Of a stretch of DNA of 64,000 nucleotides, positions 32,621 to 42,547 are shown piece after piece. The notes under the pieces were generated by a model, which was not told the origin of the DNA, made no database searches, and saw only the letters and a program-made list of their open reading frames with translations. The stretch spans positions 124,001 to 188,000 of the forward strand of contig JAIBEX010000020.1 of NCBI GenBank assembly GCA_019459455.1, written 5' to 3'. This DNA comes from Weeksellaceae bacterium. GTDB lineage: Bacteria; Bacteroidota; Bacteroidia; Flavobacteriales; Weeksellaceae. A program made the translations under genes and the position numbers. The number at the start of each line of letters is the position of its first letter. Positions within the stretch are counted from its first letter, which is position 1.

Positions 32621-34702
32621 TGAAATCTTACCCCACTTTGTTTTTCCTCTGTAGTGTGTCAGGTAATAATTTTTAAGGCTTTGATGGTCCGGAAGTGCGA
32701 GAAAAGGATCCTTCTGAAGGATAACTTCAACAATTTCTTTTGAAGCTTTAATGATCTTACCATCGGTGACAAGGTCAAGTTTTTTAAAATCAACGACACC
32801 GCTCTGCTGGGTCCCCAGGATATCGCCCGGACCACGCAGCTGCATATCGACTTCGGATATTTTAAAGCCATCATTGGTTTCCGTCATGGTCTTAATACGG
32901 GTCCTGCTTTCTTTAGTGAGCTTGTCTGAGGTCATCAGGATGCAGTAACTCTGATCGGCACCGCGACCTACCCTTCCCCGGAGCTGGTGCAGTTGTGAGA
33001 GGCCGAAACGCTCCGCACTTTCAATGATCATCACCGAGGCATTGGGTACGTTTACCCCCACTTCAATTACGGTCGTAGCGACCATTATTTCCGCTTTTCC
33101 GGAAGCAAAGTATTGCATGGCCTCTTCTTTATCGTTTGGTTTCATCCTGCCGTGAAGCATCGCCACGTTTTTACCTTCAAAAAATTCAGCGACGTGGACA
33201 AAATTTTCCATCAGGTTTTTATAATCAAGTGTCTCCGATTCTTCAATCAGCGGGTAAACAAAATAGACCTGCCGGCCCTTTTCAATCTCCTCCAGCGCAA
33301 ACCGGAACACGGTAAGGCGGTCTTTTTCCCTGCGGTGAGCCGTTATGATTGGTTTTCTGCCCACTGGCATTTCGTCAATCACGGATACATCCAGATCGCT
33401 GTAGAAACTCATCGCTAAGGTGCGGGGGATGGGTGTGGCAGTCATCACCAAAACATGGGGCGGAATCCTGTTCTTCGCCCATAGCCGCGCGCGCTGGGCA
33501 ACTCCGAAACGGTGCTGCTCATCAATGATCGCCAGACCCAGGTTTTTAAACCGTACAATATCCTCCAGAACTGCATGGGTGCCGACTAAAATAGGAAGTT
33601 CTCCCGACAACAGTGATTCATGGATGATTTTCCGTTCCACGTTTTTTGTGGATCCGGTGAGAAGACTGATTTCAATACCGGATTCTACCAGTAATTCCTT
33701 CAGGGAATTGTAATGTTGTTGCGCCAGGATTTCGGTAGGGGCCATCATGACGCTTTGGAAACCGTTATCCATCGCAATAAGCATGGCCAAAAGTGCGACC
33801 ATCGTTTTTCCGGAGCCCACATCGCCCTGCAGAAGGCGGTTCATCTGTATAGGGCGCCTCATGTCAGTCCGGATTTCCTTAATCACCCGCTTCTGGGCAT
33901 TGGTAAGATCAAACGGAAGGTGATTCTCATAAAAACCGCTGAAATAATCGCCTACGATCGTAAAGGGATTTCCCACCGCATAGGTATGGTGATGCTGTTT
34001 TTTTAACGCATAGCTCAACTGGAAAAAAAATGCTTCCTCAAATTTCAGGCGGCGGTCGGCCTTTTCAAAATGTTTCTGGTCTGCCGGGAAATGAATGTTC
34101 AGAAAGGATTCCTGTCGCGAAATAAGGTTCAGCGTCTTCCTGATTGACTCCGGGATGTTTTCATTTATAAGACCTGGGATTTGAACACAGATGGTTCGCA
34201 GAACATTCTGGAAAAATTTCTGGTTCAACCCCCGTTTGGCCAGCTTTTCAGATCCCGGATAAATGGGCTGCAACCGTGTTGCCTTCTCCTTTACTTCCTC
34301 CACTTCAATTTCAGGATGAGCCATGGAAAACTGACGGTTAAAGAGGGTCACCTTACCAAAGATGTACACTTCCCGGTTTACCGGCAGCTGTTCCTTTAGC
34401 CATTTTGAATACTTAAACCAGACCAGATCCATAAGACCGGTTTCGTCCTGAAACTTTGCGCTTAAGCGCTTACCTCTTCCGGTTCCCAACTCTTTCAGGT
34501 CCACAATGGTTCCCTTCAGCTGCACCTCCGGCAAATCTTCTGTCAGGTCCTTTATAGCGTACACCTTGCTCTTATCCAGATACCGAATAGGGTAGAAGTT
34601 AAGGAAATCCTCTACGGTGGCGATGTTCAGGACGTTCTTTATAAGCTTTGCGCGCCCCGGACCAATACTTTTCAGGAATTCTATGGAAGTGTCTAAAGTC
34701 AA
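32618..34702 (-). CDS. recG: ATP-dependent DNA helicase RecG
   Basis: RecG remodels stalled replication forks and Holliday junctions. The N-terminal wedge/OB domain shows YAIKDLTEDLPEVQLKGTI. Helicase motifs follow: LLQGDVGSGKTMVAL (Walker A), IIDEQHRFGVAQR (Walker B), VMTATPIPRTLAM, and the C-terminal VGRGADQSYC and QLRGPGDILGT blocks. The frame stays open upstream to an ATG at 34855, but that extension overlaps the thioredoxin gene and encodes an odd NIKAFNIKAFN repeat from a tandem 15-base duplication. TTG at 34702 gives 694 residues, matching the usual length and start (LTLDTSIEFLKSIGP), so it is preferred. Confidence 0.93.
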   Translation of the reverse strand: MTLDTSIEFLKSIGPGRAKLIKNVLNIATVEDFLNFYPIRYLDKSKVYAIKDLTEDLPEVQLKGTIVDLKELGTGRGKRLSAKFQDETGLMDLVWFKYSKWLKEQLPVNREVYIFGKVTLFNRQFSMAHPEIEVEEVKEKATRLQPIYPGSEKLAKRGLNQKFFQNVLRTICVQIPGLINENIPESIRKTLNLISRQESFLNIHFPADQKHFEKADRRLKFEEAFFFQLSYALKKQHHHTYAVGNPFTIVGDYFSGFYENHLPFDLTNAQKRVIKEIRTDMRRPIQMNRLLQGDVGSGKTMVALLAMLIAMDNGFQSVMMAPTEILAQQHYNSLKELLVESGIEISLLTGSTKNVERKIIHESLLSGELPILVGTHAVLEDIVRFKNLGLAIIDEQHRFGVAQRARLWAKNRIPPHVLVMTATPIPRTLAMSFYSDLDVSVIDEMPVGRKPIITAHRREKDRLTVFRFALEEIEKGRQVYFVYPLIEESETLDYKNLMENFVHVAEFFEGKNVAMLHGRMKPNDKEEAMQYFASGKAEIMVATTVIEVGVNVPNASVMIIESAERFGLSQLHQLRGRVGRGADQSYCILMTSDKLTKESRTRIKTMTETNDGFKISEVDMQLRGPGDILGTQQSGVVDFKKLDLVTDGKIIKASKEIVEVILQKDPFLALPDHQSLKNYYLTHYRGKTKWGKIS

Positions 34703-34809
34703 GATGATGTTTGTAGTTGAGATCCCAATTTCGGAAAAATAAGAAAGACTTCCAAAAAAATTGAAAGCCTTTATGTTAAATGCTTTTATGTTGATAAAAT
34801 GCCTGTTTT

Positions 34810-35343
34810 TCAGTCCCTTATTTTGGATTTGAACTTTTTCTGATAATTCTCCCATTCTTCACGGGTCTTTACTTTCAGGTGTTCATCATTTGCGAAAAAG
34901 TAAAGATATGGTTCCAGTTCGCGGGCGGTGAGCGCACCCTGCAGCATGGTAATCGGGTTGCTTTGCTCATCAAGGAAAATGATGCTCGGTACTGCATTTA
35001 CATTCATATACTGGGTGAGCTCGTGCATGGCGTTCCTGCGCTTTTTGTTTTCGTAATCGGGGTTTGCAAAGGTCCGTCCGTAGATGGTTATTTCCTGGTT
35101 ACCTTCCGCATCGAATTTCACAGGATAATAATTCTGATTCAGATACTCCGAAATCATAGGATGGTTGTATGTTTTCTTGTCCATCACCTTGCAGGGGCCG
35201 CACCAGTCCGCATAAAAATCAATAAGTATTTTTTTTGGGATCAGTTTCTGGGCAGCAATTGCCTCTTCCAAAGTCATCCACTTAAGCTGAGCGTAGGCGG
35301 AAGATAAAAATAAAAGGAAAAACAGTACAGTAAGCTTTCTCAT
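34810..35343 (-). CDS. Periplasmic thioredoxin-family protein
   Basis: The 177-residue protein has a signal peptide (MRKLTVLFFLLFLSSAYAQ) and a thioredoxin fold with the active-site WCGPC at 47-51 in FYADWCGPCKVM. The cis-Pro is in AVPSIIFLD. The form, with residues 22-35 before the fold and the lengthened DAEGN-x-E region, is like DsbD-gamma/thioredoxin-like proteins of Bacteroidota that reduce disulfides in the periplasm. No partner DsbD-type membrane protein is next to it. The downstream recG gene may be expressed from the same transcript. Confidence 0.92.
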   Translation of the reverse strand: MRKLTVLFFLLFLSSAYAQLKWMTLEEAIAAQKLIPKKILIDFYADWCGPCKVMDKKTYNHPMISEYLNQNYYPVKFDAEGNQEITIYGRTFANPDYENKKRRNAMHELTQYMNVNAVPSIIFLDEQSNPITMLQGALTARELEPYLYFFANDEHLKVKTREEWENYQKKFKSKIRD

Positions 35344-35381
35344 CGGAGGTTGGATGGCTAAATATGGGTTATGTTAAATGG

Positions 35382-36893
35382 TTATCTCACTTCCTGCATT
35401 AATTTTCTCACGAACGGGGAAATCACGATGAGTACGAGGCCTGCGATAATTGCGTACACGCCCAGCTGCCGGTATCCTTCCGTATAAGCCAACAGGGCAT
35501 CCATATTGGTCGCACCCTCTTTGGCTGTTGCCATGTTGGCACCAATAATCCCGGCGACATACTGACCGTAAGCCGAAGCCAGAAACCACATACCCATCAT
35601 CATTCCCTGGAGTTTCTCTGTGGAAAGTTTGGTCATGATGGACAGACCGATGGGGGACAGGCACAGTTCACCGAAGGTAATGACCAACAGTGCTATGGTA
35701 AAGATATTAAGGGACGTCATACCCTGAAGGTCAGCAAAGAACCGGGTGAAATACAGGACATAAAATCCAAGTCCAAGAAATATGAAACCCAGCCCGAATT
35801 TGATTAATGTATTCGGCTCAAGTCTTCTTTTGCTCAGCCAAATCCAAAACAGTCCCAATAAAGGTGCAAGGAAAATGATGAAGAACGCGCCGCCGGAATT
35901 GTTAACGCCGTTCGGATCAAGTCCCAGCAGGTCTTTGTTAAGGTTTTTGGCCGCGAAGATGCTCAGTGAACCGCCGGACTGCTCGTAAATGCCCCAGAAG
36001 ATAATGGAGAACATGATGAACACCAATGCAGCCCATAATTTTTTCCTTTCAGCTATGGTCACTTTCGTCATTTCATAGAAGAGATAAATAAGCGTCAGAG
36101 GCCCAACAGTCCACATGAAATAATCGGTATACTGCGGCACGGAGACCATTTTCATAATCAGCGGCACAAAAACCAGAGTCAGCGCATACACGCCATAGAC
36201 TTTCCATTTTTCCATTGGGATCGCGGTACCGTCTGCAAGCATTTTTTGCGGCATCAGACCTATGGGCCCAAGGCGTCTCTGGGTAAATACGAAATTAATC
36301 AGACTGATGACCATAACCACCGCTGCAAGACCGAAGGCAACATTCCAGCGCAGGGCTTCCGGGATCAGACCGGAGAGCATTTCACCTTTACCGATCGCGA
36401 TGCATAAATAGCCTCCTAACAGCGCTCCAAGGTTAATCCCTGCATAAAATAGTGAGAAACCCGCATCGGTCCGCGAATCTCCGGCTTTATAGAGTTTGCC
36501 TACCATGGTGGAGATATTCGGCTTGAAGAAACCTGTCCCTACCACCGTAAAGGAGATGCCCAGAAAGAAGAAATCGTGCGGATTGGTAGCGAGAATCATG
36601 CTTCCGACAATCATCAGGAGTCCGCCCCAGAACAGCGATTTACGGAATCCCAGGATCTTATCGGCAAAAAGGCCGCCTACAAAGGTGAAGGCATAAACAA
36701 ATGCCTGCGTGGCACCGTACTGCAAATTGGCCTGCTCGTCATCAAATTTCAGCTGCGAAATCATGAAGAATACCAGCATTCCCCGCATTCCGTAGAAGCA
36801 GAAACGTTCCCACATTTCGGAGAAAAATAGAGACCAGATCTGTTTCGGATACTTCCCTTTGAAATCCTGTATTTGCTCGAGCGTAAGATTCAT
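35382..36893 (-). CDS. POT-family peptide transporter 1
   Basis: From ATG 36893 the protein has 503 residues and the proton-dependent oligopeptide transporter pattern. The first helix carries EMWERFCFYGMRG, the ExxERFxYY proton/substrate motif of the family; then come FVGGLFADKILGFRKS, GTGFFKPNISTMVG (motif with the KPN triplet) and FGELCLSPIGLS in a late helix. About 12-14 membrane helices are expected. It takes up di- and tripeptides with protons. It is the last of three related genes in a row, and a terminator after transporter 2 separates it from that gene, so it has its own promoter. Confidence 0.93.
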   Translation of the reverse strand: MNLTLEQIQDFKGKYPKQIWSLFFSEMWERFCFYGMRGMLVFFMISQLKFDDEQANLQYGATQAFVYAFTFVGGLFADKILGFRKSLFWGGLLMIVGSMILATNPHDFFFLGISFTVVGTGFFKPNISTMVGKLYKAGDSRTDAGFSLFYAGINLGALLGGYLCIAIGKGEMLSGLIPEALRWNVAFGLAAVVMVISLINFVFTQRRLGPIGLMPQKMLADGTAIPMEKWKVYGVYALTLVFVPLIMKMVSVPQYTDYFMWTVGPLTLIYLFYEMTKVTIAERKKLWAALVFIMFSIIFWGIYEQSGGSLSIFAAKNLNKDLLGLDPNGVNNSGGAFFIIFLAPLLGLFWIWLSKRRLEPNTLIKFGLGFIFLGLGFYVLYFTRFFADLQGMTSLNIFTIALLVITFGELCLSPIGLSIMTKLSTEKLQGMMMGMWFLASAYGQYVAGIIGANMATAKEGATNMDALLAYTEGYRQLGVYAIIAGLVLIVISPFVRKLMQEVR

Positions 36894-36916
36894 TTTAAAA
36901 TTGTATTGGACGAAAA

Positions 36917-36946
36917 TATAAAAAACCACCGAATAATCGGTGGTTT
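36917..36946 (-). terminator. Terminator after POT transporter 2
   Basis: Read on the minus strand, AAACCACCGA pairs with TCGGTGGTTT around a 4-base loop, followed by a T run. It lies between transporters 2 and 1. Confidence 0.85.
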
Positions 36947-36972
36947 TATGTTGAATTAAATGGGAGTGAAAA

Positions 36973-38478
36973 TTAATTTACTCCGTGCATTTTCTTTTCT
37001 AACCAGCGGCTCATCACGAAAAGGATAAGGGCGGCAACTCCACACATTACGATAAATACGAGGAAGAAATCGAAAAGGTTGGCAATTTCAAAGCCTAAAA
37101 AGTAAGTGATCTTTGCTCCCTGACCATCCTCGCCGCTTCCAGGAATCAATGCGGACAAAGTTCCTGCGAATTTGTTTGCAGCTGCATTTGCGAGGAACCA
37201 TGTTCCCATCAAAAGAGAAGAGAATCTGAGTGGTGACAGTTTTGATACCATTGAAAGTCCGATTGGTGACAGGCACAGTTCCCCCATGGTATGTATTACG
37301 TACAGGGCAATTAGCCAGAACATAGAAACTTTATCCATAATTCCCAAACCGTACACTGCGAAAGCAATCACGACATAACCCAAAGATACCAAAGCTAAAC
37401 CAAGTGCCATTTTTTTAGGGGATGAAGGTTCGAGGTTTCTGTTTCCGAGATTCATCCATAAGGAAGAAAACAGTGGAGCCAATAAGATGATGGCTAAAGG
37501 GTTGACCGACTGAAAGTAACTGGCCGGCATTTCCCAACCGAAGAGGTTACGGTCCGTCTGTCTGTCAGCAAATATGGTTAAAGAAGCTCCTGCCTGTTCA
37601 AAGGCACCCCAGAAGAAAATTACAAAGAATGCAAGGATGAAGATTACCATGATCCGGTCACGCTCTTCCTTGGTAAGCGATTTATCAGTTAATACAATGA
37701 GCGGCATTGCGATCATGGCGCCATAAATCAGATAGCCAATGACATCCAAATCGCTGTTGAACATCGTTTTGAAGTTCATCAAAAAGAAAATTACGGCAAT
37801 TGAGCCAAGAACAAGTCCAATCTGTGCGATACCGAACTTGTTGGTAGGCATCCCTATTGGCTGGTTATCTGCATCAATCAGCAATTTGTTTTTTTGAAGC
37901 ATAAAGGTAAACAGACCGATGACCATTCCGATCCCTGCAGCTAAGAAGCCCCATTTATAGTCTACTTTTTCTGCCAAGGTTCCGCAAATCAGAGGTGCGA
38001 AGAAAGCTCCCAGGTTAATACCCATGTAGAAGATGGTAAAGGCAGAATCCACCCGGCGGTCTCCTTTCGGATAAAGTTGTCCCACCATGGTGGAGATATT
38101 CGGTTTGAAGAATCCATTTCCTATAATAAGCATGGTAAGCCCCACCCACATTAAGGTAATCGCCGTGGTGCCGGAACTTGCTGCACTGAAAAACATGGTG
38201 AACTGACCAATAGCCATTAAAACACCCCCAATTTCGATACTTCTTCTGTTTCCCAGAAAACGGTCGGCAAGGTAACCTCCCAATAGCGGCGTAAGGTACA
38301 CCAACCCCGTGTAACTTCCGTAGATCTGTGAAGCTTCTGCGTCGTCCATTAAAAGCATCTTCGTCATGTACAGAACGAAGATCGCACGCATTCCGTAATA
38401 GGAGAAACGCTCCCACATTTCGGTCATAAACAAAAGATAGAGTCCTTTCGGGTGCCCTTTTTGCGCTGCTGAATCCAT
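36973..38478 (-). CDS. POT-family peptide transporter 2
   Basis: The 501-residue protein shows the same family marks as its neighbours: TEMWERFSYYGMRA in helix 1, LGGYLADRFLGNRRS, GNGFFKPNISTMVGQLYP and GELCLSPIGLSMVSKLSP. The Tyr-Tyr after ERF is intact, unlike the FCFYG of transporter 1. The mid-protein region with AFFVIFFWGAFEQAG is also typical. It should import small peptides by proton symport. The high similarity of the three genes suggests tandem duplication followed by divergence. A terminator follows the stop. Confidence 0.94.
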   Translation of the reverse strand: MDSAAQKGHPKGLYLLFMTEMWERFSYYGMRAIFVLYMTKMLLMDDAEASQIYGSYTGLVYLTPLLGGYLADRFLGNRRSIEIGGVLMAIGQFTMFFSAASSGTTAITLMWVGLTMLIIGNGFFKPNISTMVGQLYPKGDRRVDSAFTIFYMGINLGAFFAPLICGTLAEKVDYKWGFLAAGIGMVIGLFTFMLQKNKLLIDADNQPIGMPTNKFGIAQIGLVLGSIAVIFFLMNFKTMFNSDLDVIGYLIYGAMIAMPLIVLTDKSLTKEERDRIMVIFILAFFVIFFWGAFEQAGASLTIFADRQTDRNLFGWEMPASYFQSVNPLAIILLAPLFSSLWMNLGNRNLEPSSPKKMALGLALVSLGYVVIAFAVYGLGIMDKVSMFWLIALYVIHTMGELCLSPIGLSMVSKLSPLRFSSLLMGTWFLANAAANKFAGTLSALIPGSGEDGQGAKITYFLGFEIANLFDFFLVFIVMCGVAALILFVMSRWLEKKMHGVN

Positions 38479-38559
38479 ATTTTAAGTGTTAAATTATTGT
38501 TAAGATGAGCAAATATAGTTTTTTTTCCTTTTTTCGCTAGAAATTATTTAATTTTTTTG

Positions 38560-38590
38560 AAAAAAGAAAAGCGCTGAAACAATTCAGCGC
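38560..38590 (-). terminator. Terminator after POT transporter 3
   Basis: GCGCTGAA (38571-38578) pairs with TTCAGCGC (38583-38590) around a 4-base loop. On the minus strand it is followed by a T-rich run. Confidence 0.8.
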
Positions 38591-38613
38591 CTTTTCAGGA
38601 ATATGGAGATATG

Positions 38614-40278
38614 TTAGTTAACGCCTTTTTCGCGCATCACTTTATTCAGTCGTTTCAGGATGGACAGACCAAGCAGCGTCGCCAGAAGTAAAAGTCCAAA
38701 ATTCACGATAAAGAAGTTGGCCTTGTTCTCGTAATCATACCAGAAACTGGCAAGTACGCCGGACAGTTTGTTACCGATGGAAGTGGAGAGGAAGAAACCA
38801 CCCATCATTAAAGCGGTGATACGCGGCGGGGACAGTTTGGAAACCAATGAAAGTCCCATAGGTGAAAGACAGAGTTCACCGATGGTTATGACCCCATATG
38901 CAGCGATCAGCCAGAGCGCCGACACCTTAAAGGCCCCATTGTCGCCCGCATACACAGCACCCACCATTACAAGGCAGGAGAGCGCCGAGATAAAGAGCCC
39001 CAATACAATTTTGCTGGGCGTTGTAGGTTCTTTTCCTCTTCGCCGCAGGAACATAAAGAATCCGACAACCACCGGAGTTAAAACGATTACCCAAAACGGA
39101 TTGACGGACTGAAATAATTCGGTGTTATAGAGGTAGACCTTATTCTCAGGATTAGCATCCATTACAGCTTTTTTCTCCGGCAGTTCATTGCGGAAATAGA
39201 TGTCTTTGCCCTGTTCCTTTATTGGATCTCCGCCCTCATCTTTCTGCGCCTGATATTGTTCATCAAATACGCTTACCTCCTTCGTTGTGTAATCCTTGGC
39301 CTCTGCCAGGTAAATAGCTTCCAAAGGTTTTTCGGCAGCTGCCGGAACGCTGCGGTCTGTATAGTAGTTTGCCCAGCGGGTGAGTGCCGTACCGTTCTGT
39401 TTAAATACAGCCCAGAACATCAAACTGACGGCAAAAATAGCGAGCAGGGCTCCAATAGGCCTTTTGTCCTCTGCATTGGCATTCACATAAAGCATCACAT
39501 AAAAATAAACGACCGGCAGACAGGCAAAGATAAACGCATCTGTAGAATCGCTACCGAATACATTTCCCGGAATGATCCATCCGATTACTCCTGCAACGAT
39601 GGCAGGTAAAAATACCTTGACCAGGACATCGGAAATCTTGGTATCACCTTCCTGAACGGGTTTCATAACATTTGCCTTAAGGATGTGCTTCCTTCCCAGC
39701 GAAAAAATCAGCATGCCTATGAACATACCAACTCCCGCGGTGATGAAGGCCTCTCCCCATCCGAATTTATTCCGCATGAAGGCTGCGATAATGTTACACG
39801 CGAAGGCACCAATGTTAATTCCCATATAGAAAATGTTGTAACCCGCATCTTTGTTCAGTTTATAGGGTTCTTCCTCATAAAGGTTACCCAAAAGGGTGGA
39901 AATACTTGGTTTAAAGAATCCGTTTCCTAAAATAATCAGTCCCATGGAAGCGTAGAACATCGGAATATCCTTGAATACCCCAAGTCCAATGTATCCCAGT
40001 CCCATCAGGGCCCCACCAATATAGATCGCCTTCATATAACCTAAAACCCGGTCTGCGAGAAAGCCGCCGAGAAAAGGAGTCAGGTAGGTGAGTGCGATAA
40101 AGGTTCCGAAAATATCATCTGCATTCTTGTCATTAAAAGCCAGTCCGCCGGTATCTTTAGGATCGATCATGTACAGGACAAAAATTCCAAGGATTAGATA
40201 GTAACCGAACCTTTCCCACATCTCGGTAAAAAAGAGATAGGGAAGACCTTTAGGGTGTTTGTTGTTGGTTGTCGCCAT
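38614..40278 (-). CDS. POT-family peptide transporter 3 with extended central loop
   Basis: The 554-residue protein has TEMWERFGYYLILGIF in helix 1, LGGFLADRVLGYMKA, GNGFFKPSISTLLGNLY (KPS in place of the KPN of its neighbours) and GELCLSPMGLSLVSKLSP. It is about 50 residues longer than the other two copies because of a hydrophilic stretch near residues 310-365 (rich in Lys, Glu and Asp, with AKDYTTKEVSVFDEQYQ) between two helices. The loop may carry regulatory or substrate-related contacts. The DPP IV gene lies just upstream, 17 bases away, suggesting that peptide cleavage and uptake are expressed together. Confidence 0.94.
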   Translation of the reverse strand: MATTNNKHPKGLPYLFFTEMWERFGYYLILGIFVLYMIDPKDTGGLAFNDKNADDIFGTFIALTYLTPFLGGFLADRVLGYMKAIYIGGALMGLGYIGLGVFKDIPMFYASMGLIILGNGFFKPSISTLLGNLYEEEPYKLNKDAGYNIFYMGINIGAFACNIIAAFMRNKFGWGEAFITAGVGMFIGMLIFSLGRKHILKANVMKPVQEGDTKISDVLVKVFLPAIVAGVIGWIIPGNVFGSDSTDAFIFACLPVVYFYVMLYVNANAEDKRPIGALLAIFAVSLMFWAVFKQNGTALTRWANYYTDRSVPAAAEKPLEAIYLAEAKDYTTKEVSVFDEQYQAQKDEGGDPIKEQGKDIYFRNELPEKKAVMDANPENKVYLYNTELFQSVNPFWVIVLTPVVVGFFMFLRRRGKEPTTPSKIVLGLFISALSCLVMVGAVYAGDNGAFKVSALWLIAAYGVITIGELCLSPMGLSLVSKLSPPRITALMMGGFFLSTSIGNKLSGVLASFWYDYENKANFFIVNFGLLLLATLLGLSILKRLNKVMREKGVN

Positions 40279-40295
40279 TTTATATGTTTAGTTGT

Positions 40296-42422
40296 TTATA
40301 AATTTTCAAGAATGAAATCAGTCATTTTCTGATACAGTTGAGGTCTTGTGTTTCCGCCAAAAATACTGTGGTTCTTATCGGGGTATGCCATGAATTCAAA
40401 CTGTTTCTTATTCTGGATCAGTGCTTCGGATAATTCAATTGAATTCTGGAAATGCACATTGTCATCAGCCGTCCCGTGAATGAGCAGGAATTTGCCTTTC
40501 ATCAGTTTTGCAAATTCAGTAGGGGAATTTTCGTCGTAACCTTTAGGGTTTTCCTGGGGTGTCCTTAAAAATCTTTCAGTATAGACTGTATCGTAATACC
40601 TCCAGTTAGTAACAGGCGCTACTGCGATTCCAGTCTTGAAGACATCTGCACCTTTCGTGAGGGCCAGACTTGCCATATAACCGCCATAACTCCATCCGAA
40701 AATACCAATCCGGGATTTGTCTATATAGCTTTGGTTTCCGAACCATTTTGCGGCAGTAATCTGATCTTCTATTTCGTATTTGCCCAGGTTCATATAAGTC
40801 ACTTTTTTGAACTTAGTTCCTTTGTACCCAGTTCCGCGGCCGTCCACACAGGCCACAATGTATCCTTTCTGAACCAGGTGGTTGAACCATAATCCGTTAC
40901 CGGTATCCCAAGAATTGCTCACACTTTGGGAGCCTGGCCCGGAATACTGGAACATGAAAAGCGGATATTTTTTGTTTGGGTCAAAGTTTTTGGGCTTCAT
41001 GACCCACGCATTCATCTGGTCGCCGGCTTCGTTCGGAATCGTGAAAAACTCCCGGGTCACCATATTATCTGCCTGGAGCTTCTGAAACTGTTCATTGTTG
41101 TTCTGCAGTTCCTTCACTGTTTTTCCGCTGCCGTCTTTCAGTACAAAAGTATATGGTTTGGTGGCAGAGGATGAGGTCTGTATAAAATAGTTGAAGTTTT
41201 TGCTGAAAGCCGCACTGTTGTTTCCCTCTGCGGGGGAGAGGAGGGTGCTTTTGCCATTGGAAATATGGACTTTGGAAACGACTTTGTTGATGCTTCCTTT
41301 TTCGGTACTCTGTATCAGAACTTCCTGTGTTTTGGGATTATAGCCGTAATAGTCGGTAACTTCCCAGTTTCCGTTGGTTATCTGTTTTTTCAGTTTGCCA
41401 TCCTCGGCATACCAGTACAGGTGCCGGTGGCCGTCGCGGTCAGAACCCCAGATAAAAGAATTGTCATCCAGGAATTCAAGCGTTACATTGTCTGTATCCA
41501 CCCATTTTTCGTCTGTTTCAGTAAAGAGTTTCTGCACTTTTCCTGTTTTCGTGTTCACCTTCAGCACATCTGAGGCGTTTTGTACGCGTTCCGAAGTGAT
41601 TAAGATGATTTCATCTGCTTTTGCAGTCCGGTATACATTGGGAATGTAATAATTTTTGAATGCAGAAAGGTCCAGTGCCGAAGTATTGCCTGTTGCGAGC
41701 CGGTAAAGCTGTGCGGAAACGATAGAATTTATTTCACCGGCTTTCGGGTACTTGAAACGCATCTCTGCAGGGTAAAGCTGTTTGTTGTACACAGGGATAT
41801 ACATTTCAGGCACGGCTGTTTCATCGGATTTTATAAAAACAATCGCATCTGAATTTTTGGTCCATTCGTACTGTTTTGCATGGCCGAACTCTTCCTCATA
41901 CACCCAGTCTGCAAGTCCGTTCAATATTGAATTTTTCTTGCCGTCGGTGGTGATCTGTGTTATTTTTTCTGAATTCAGATCCTGGTAAAAAAGGTTATTT
42001 TCGGAAATAAAGGCAACCTTACTGCCGTCCGGCGAAAACGAAGGCTCCTGAACGTAATTTCCGTTATTTAAGCTGAGAACTTTTCCGGATTTCAGGTCCT
42101 TGACCTCAAATTTACCCAGAAAGGAGTGCCTGTAAATGGGTTCACTTTCTTTCAACAACATGATTTTAGACTCATCATCATTGAATAGATAGGACTCAAA
42201 ATTTCCGTCCACGATATTGCCCTCCTTCTGCGAAGTTTTATAAGAATATTTGGCAATTCCCGCAGGTTCGATAACCGCATAGTTTTCACCGTTTTTAAGC
42301 GATGCAATACCTGCAATTCCCTTTCCGCGGTAGTATCCGGAGTAAATTTTGTCCAGGGTGATTTCCTGCGCGAAAAGCGCCGCAGAACCAATGATGCAGA
42401 GTGAAAGAAAGATTTTTCTCAT
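40296..42422 (-). CDS. S9 dipeptidyl peptidase IV
   Basis: From ATG 42422 the protein has 708 residues, with a signal peptide (MRKIFLSLCIIGSAALFAQ) and a beta-propeller N-terminal domain. The alpha/beta-hydrolase domain has the DPP IV triad: S578 in GWSYGG, D653 in HGTADDNVH and H685 in DKNHS. The propeller carries the YEEEFGHAKQYEW segment with the paired Glu that hold the substrate N-terminus. The enzyme removes X-Pro or X-Ala dipeptides from peptides in the periplasm. Its products fit the three POT transporters encoded just downstream. The upstream in-frame codons to 42533 are outside the signal peptide and were excluded. Confidence 0.95.
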   Translation of the reverse strand: MRKIFLSLCIIGSAALFAQEITLDKIYSGYYRGKGIAGIASLKNGENYAVIEPAGIAKYSYKTSQKEGNIVDGNFESYLFNDDESKIMLLKESEPIYRHSFLGKFEVKDLKSGKVLSLNNGNYVQEPSFSPDGSKVAFISENNLFYQDLNSEKITQITTDGKKNSILNGLADWVYEEEFGHAKQYEWTKNSDAIVFIKSDETAVPEMYIPVYNKQLYPAEMRFKYPKAGEINSIVSAQLYRLATGNTSALDLSAFKNYYIPNVYRTAKADEIILITSERVQNASDVLKVNTKTGKVQKLFTETDEKWVDTDNVTLEFLDDNSFIWGSDRDGHRHLYWYAEDGKLKKQITNGNWEVTDYYGYNPKTQEVLIQSTEKGSINKVVSKVHISNGKSTLLSPAEGNNSAAFSKNFNYFIQTSSSATKPYTFVLKDGSGKTVKELQNNNEQFQKLQADNMVTREFFTIPNEAGDQMNAWVMKPKNFDPNKKYPLFMFQYSGPGSQSVSNSWDTGNGLWFNHLVQKGYIVACVDGRGTGYKGTKFKKVTYMNLGKYEIEDQITAAKWFGNQSYIDKSRIGIFGWSYGGYMASLALTKGADVFKTGIAVAPVTNWRYYDTVYTERFLRTPQENPKGYDENSPTEFAKLMKGKFLLIHGTADDNVHFQNSIELSEALIQNKKQFEFMAYPDKNHSIFGGNTRPQLYQKMTDFILENL

Positions 42423-42547
42423 GTAGTCAAATTGATAAGGTTTCAAAGATAATAAATTTCTTAACTTAGTATTAAAGATTATTTTGTTTATTGAAGTCGC
42501 AGAATAATTGGTTAATTTACCTTTAAGAAACAATAAATCAATTAATT

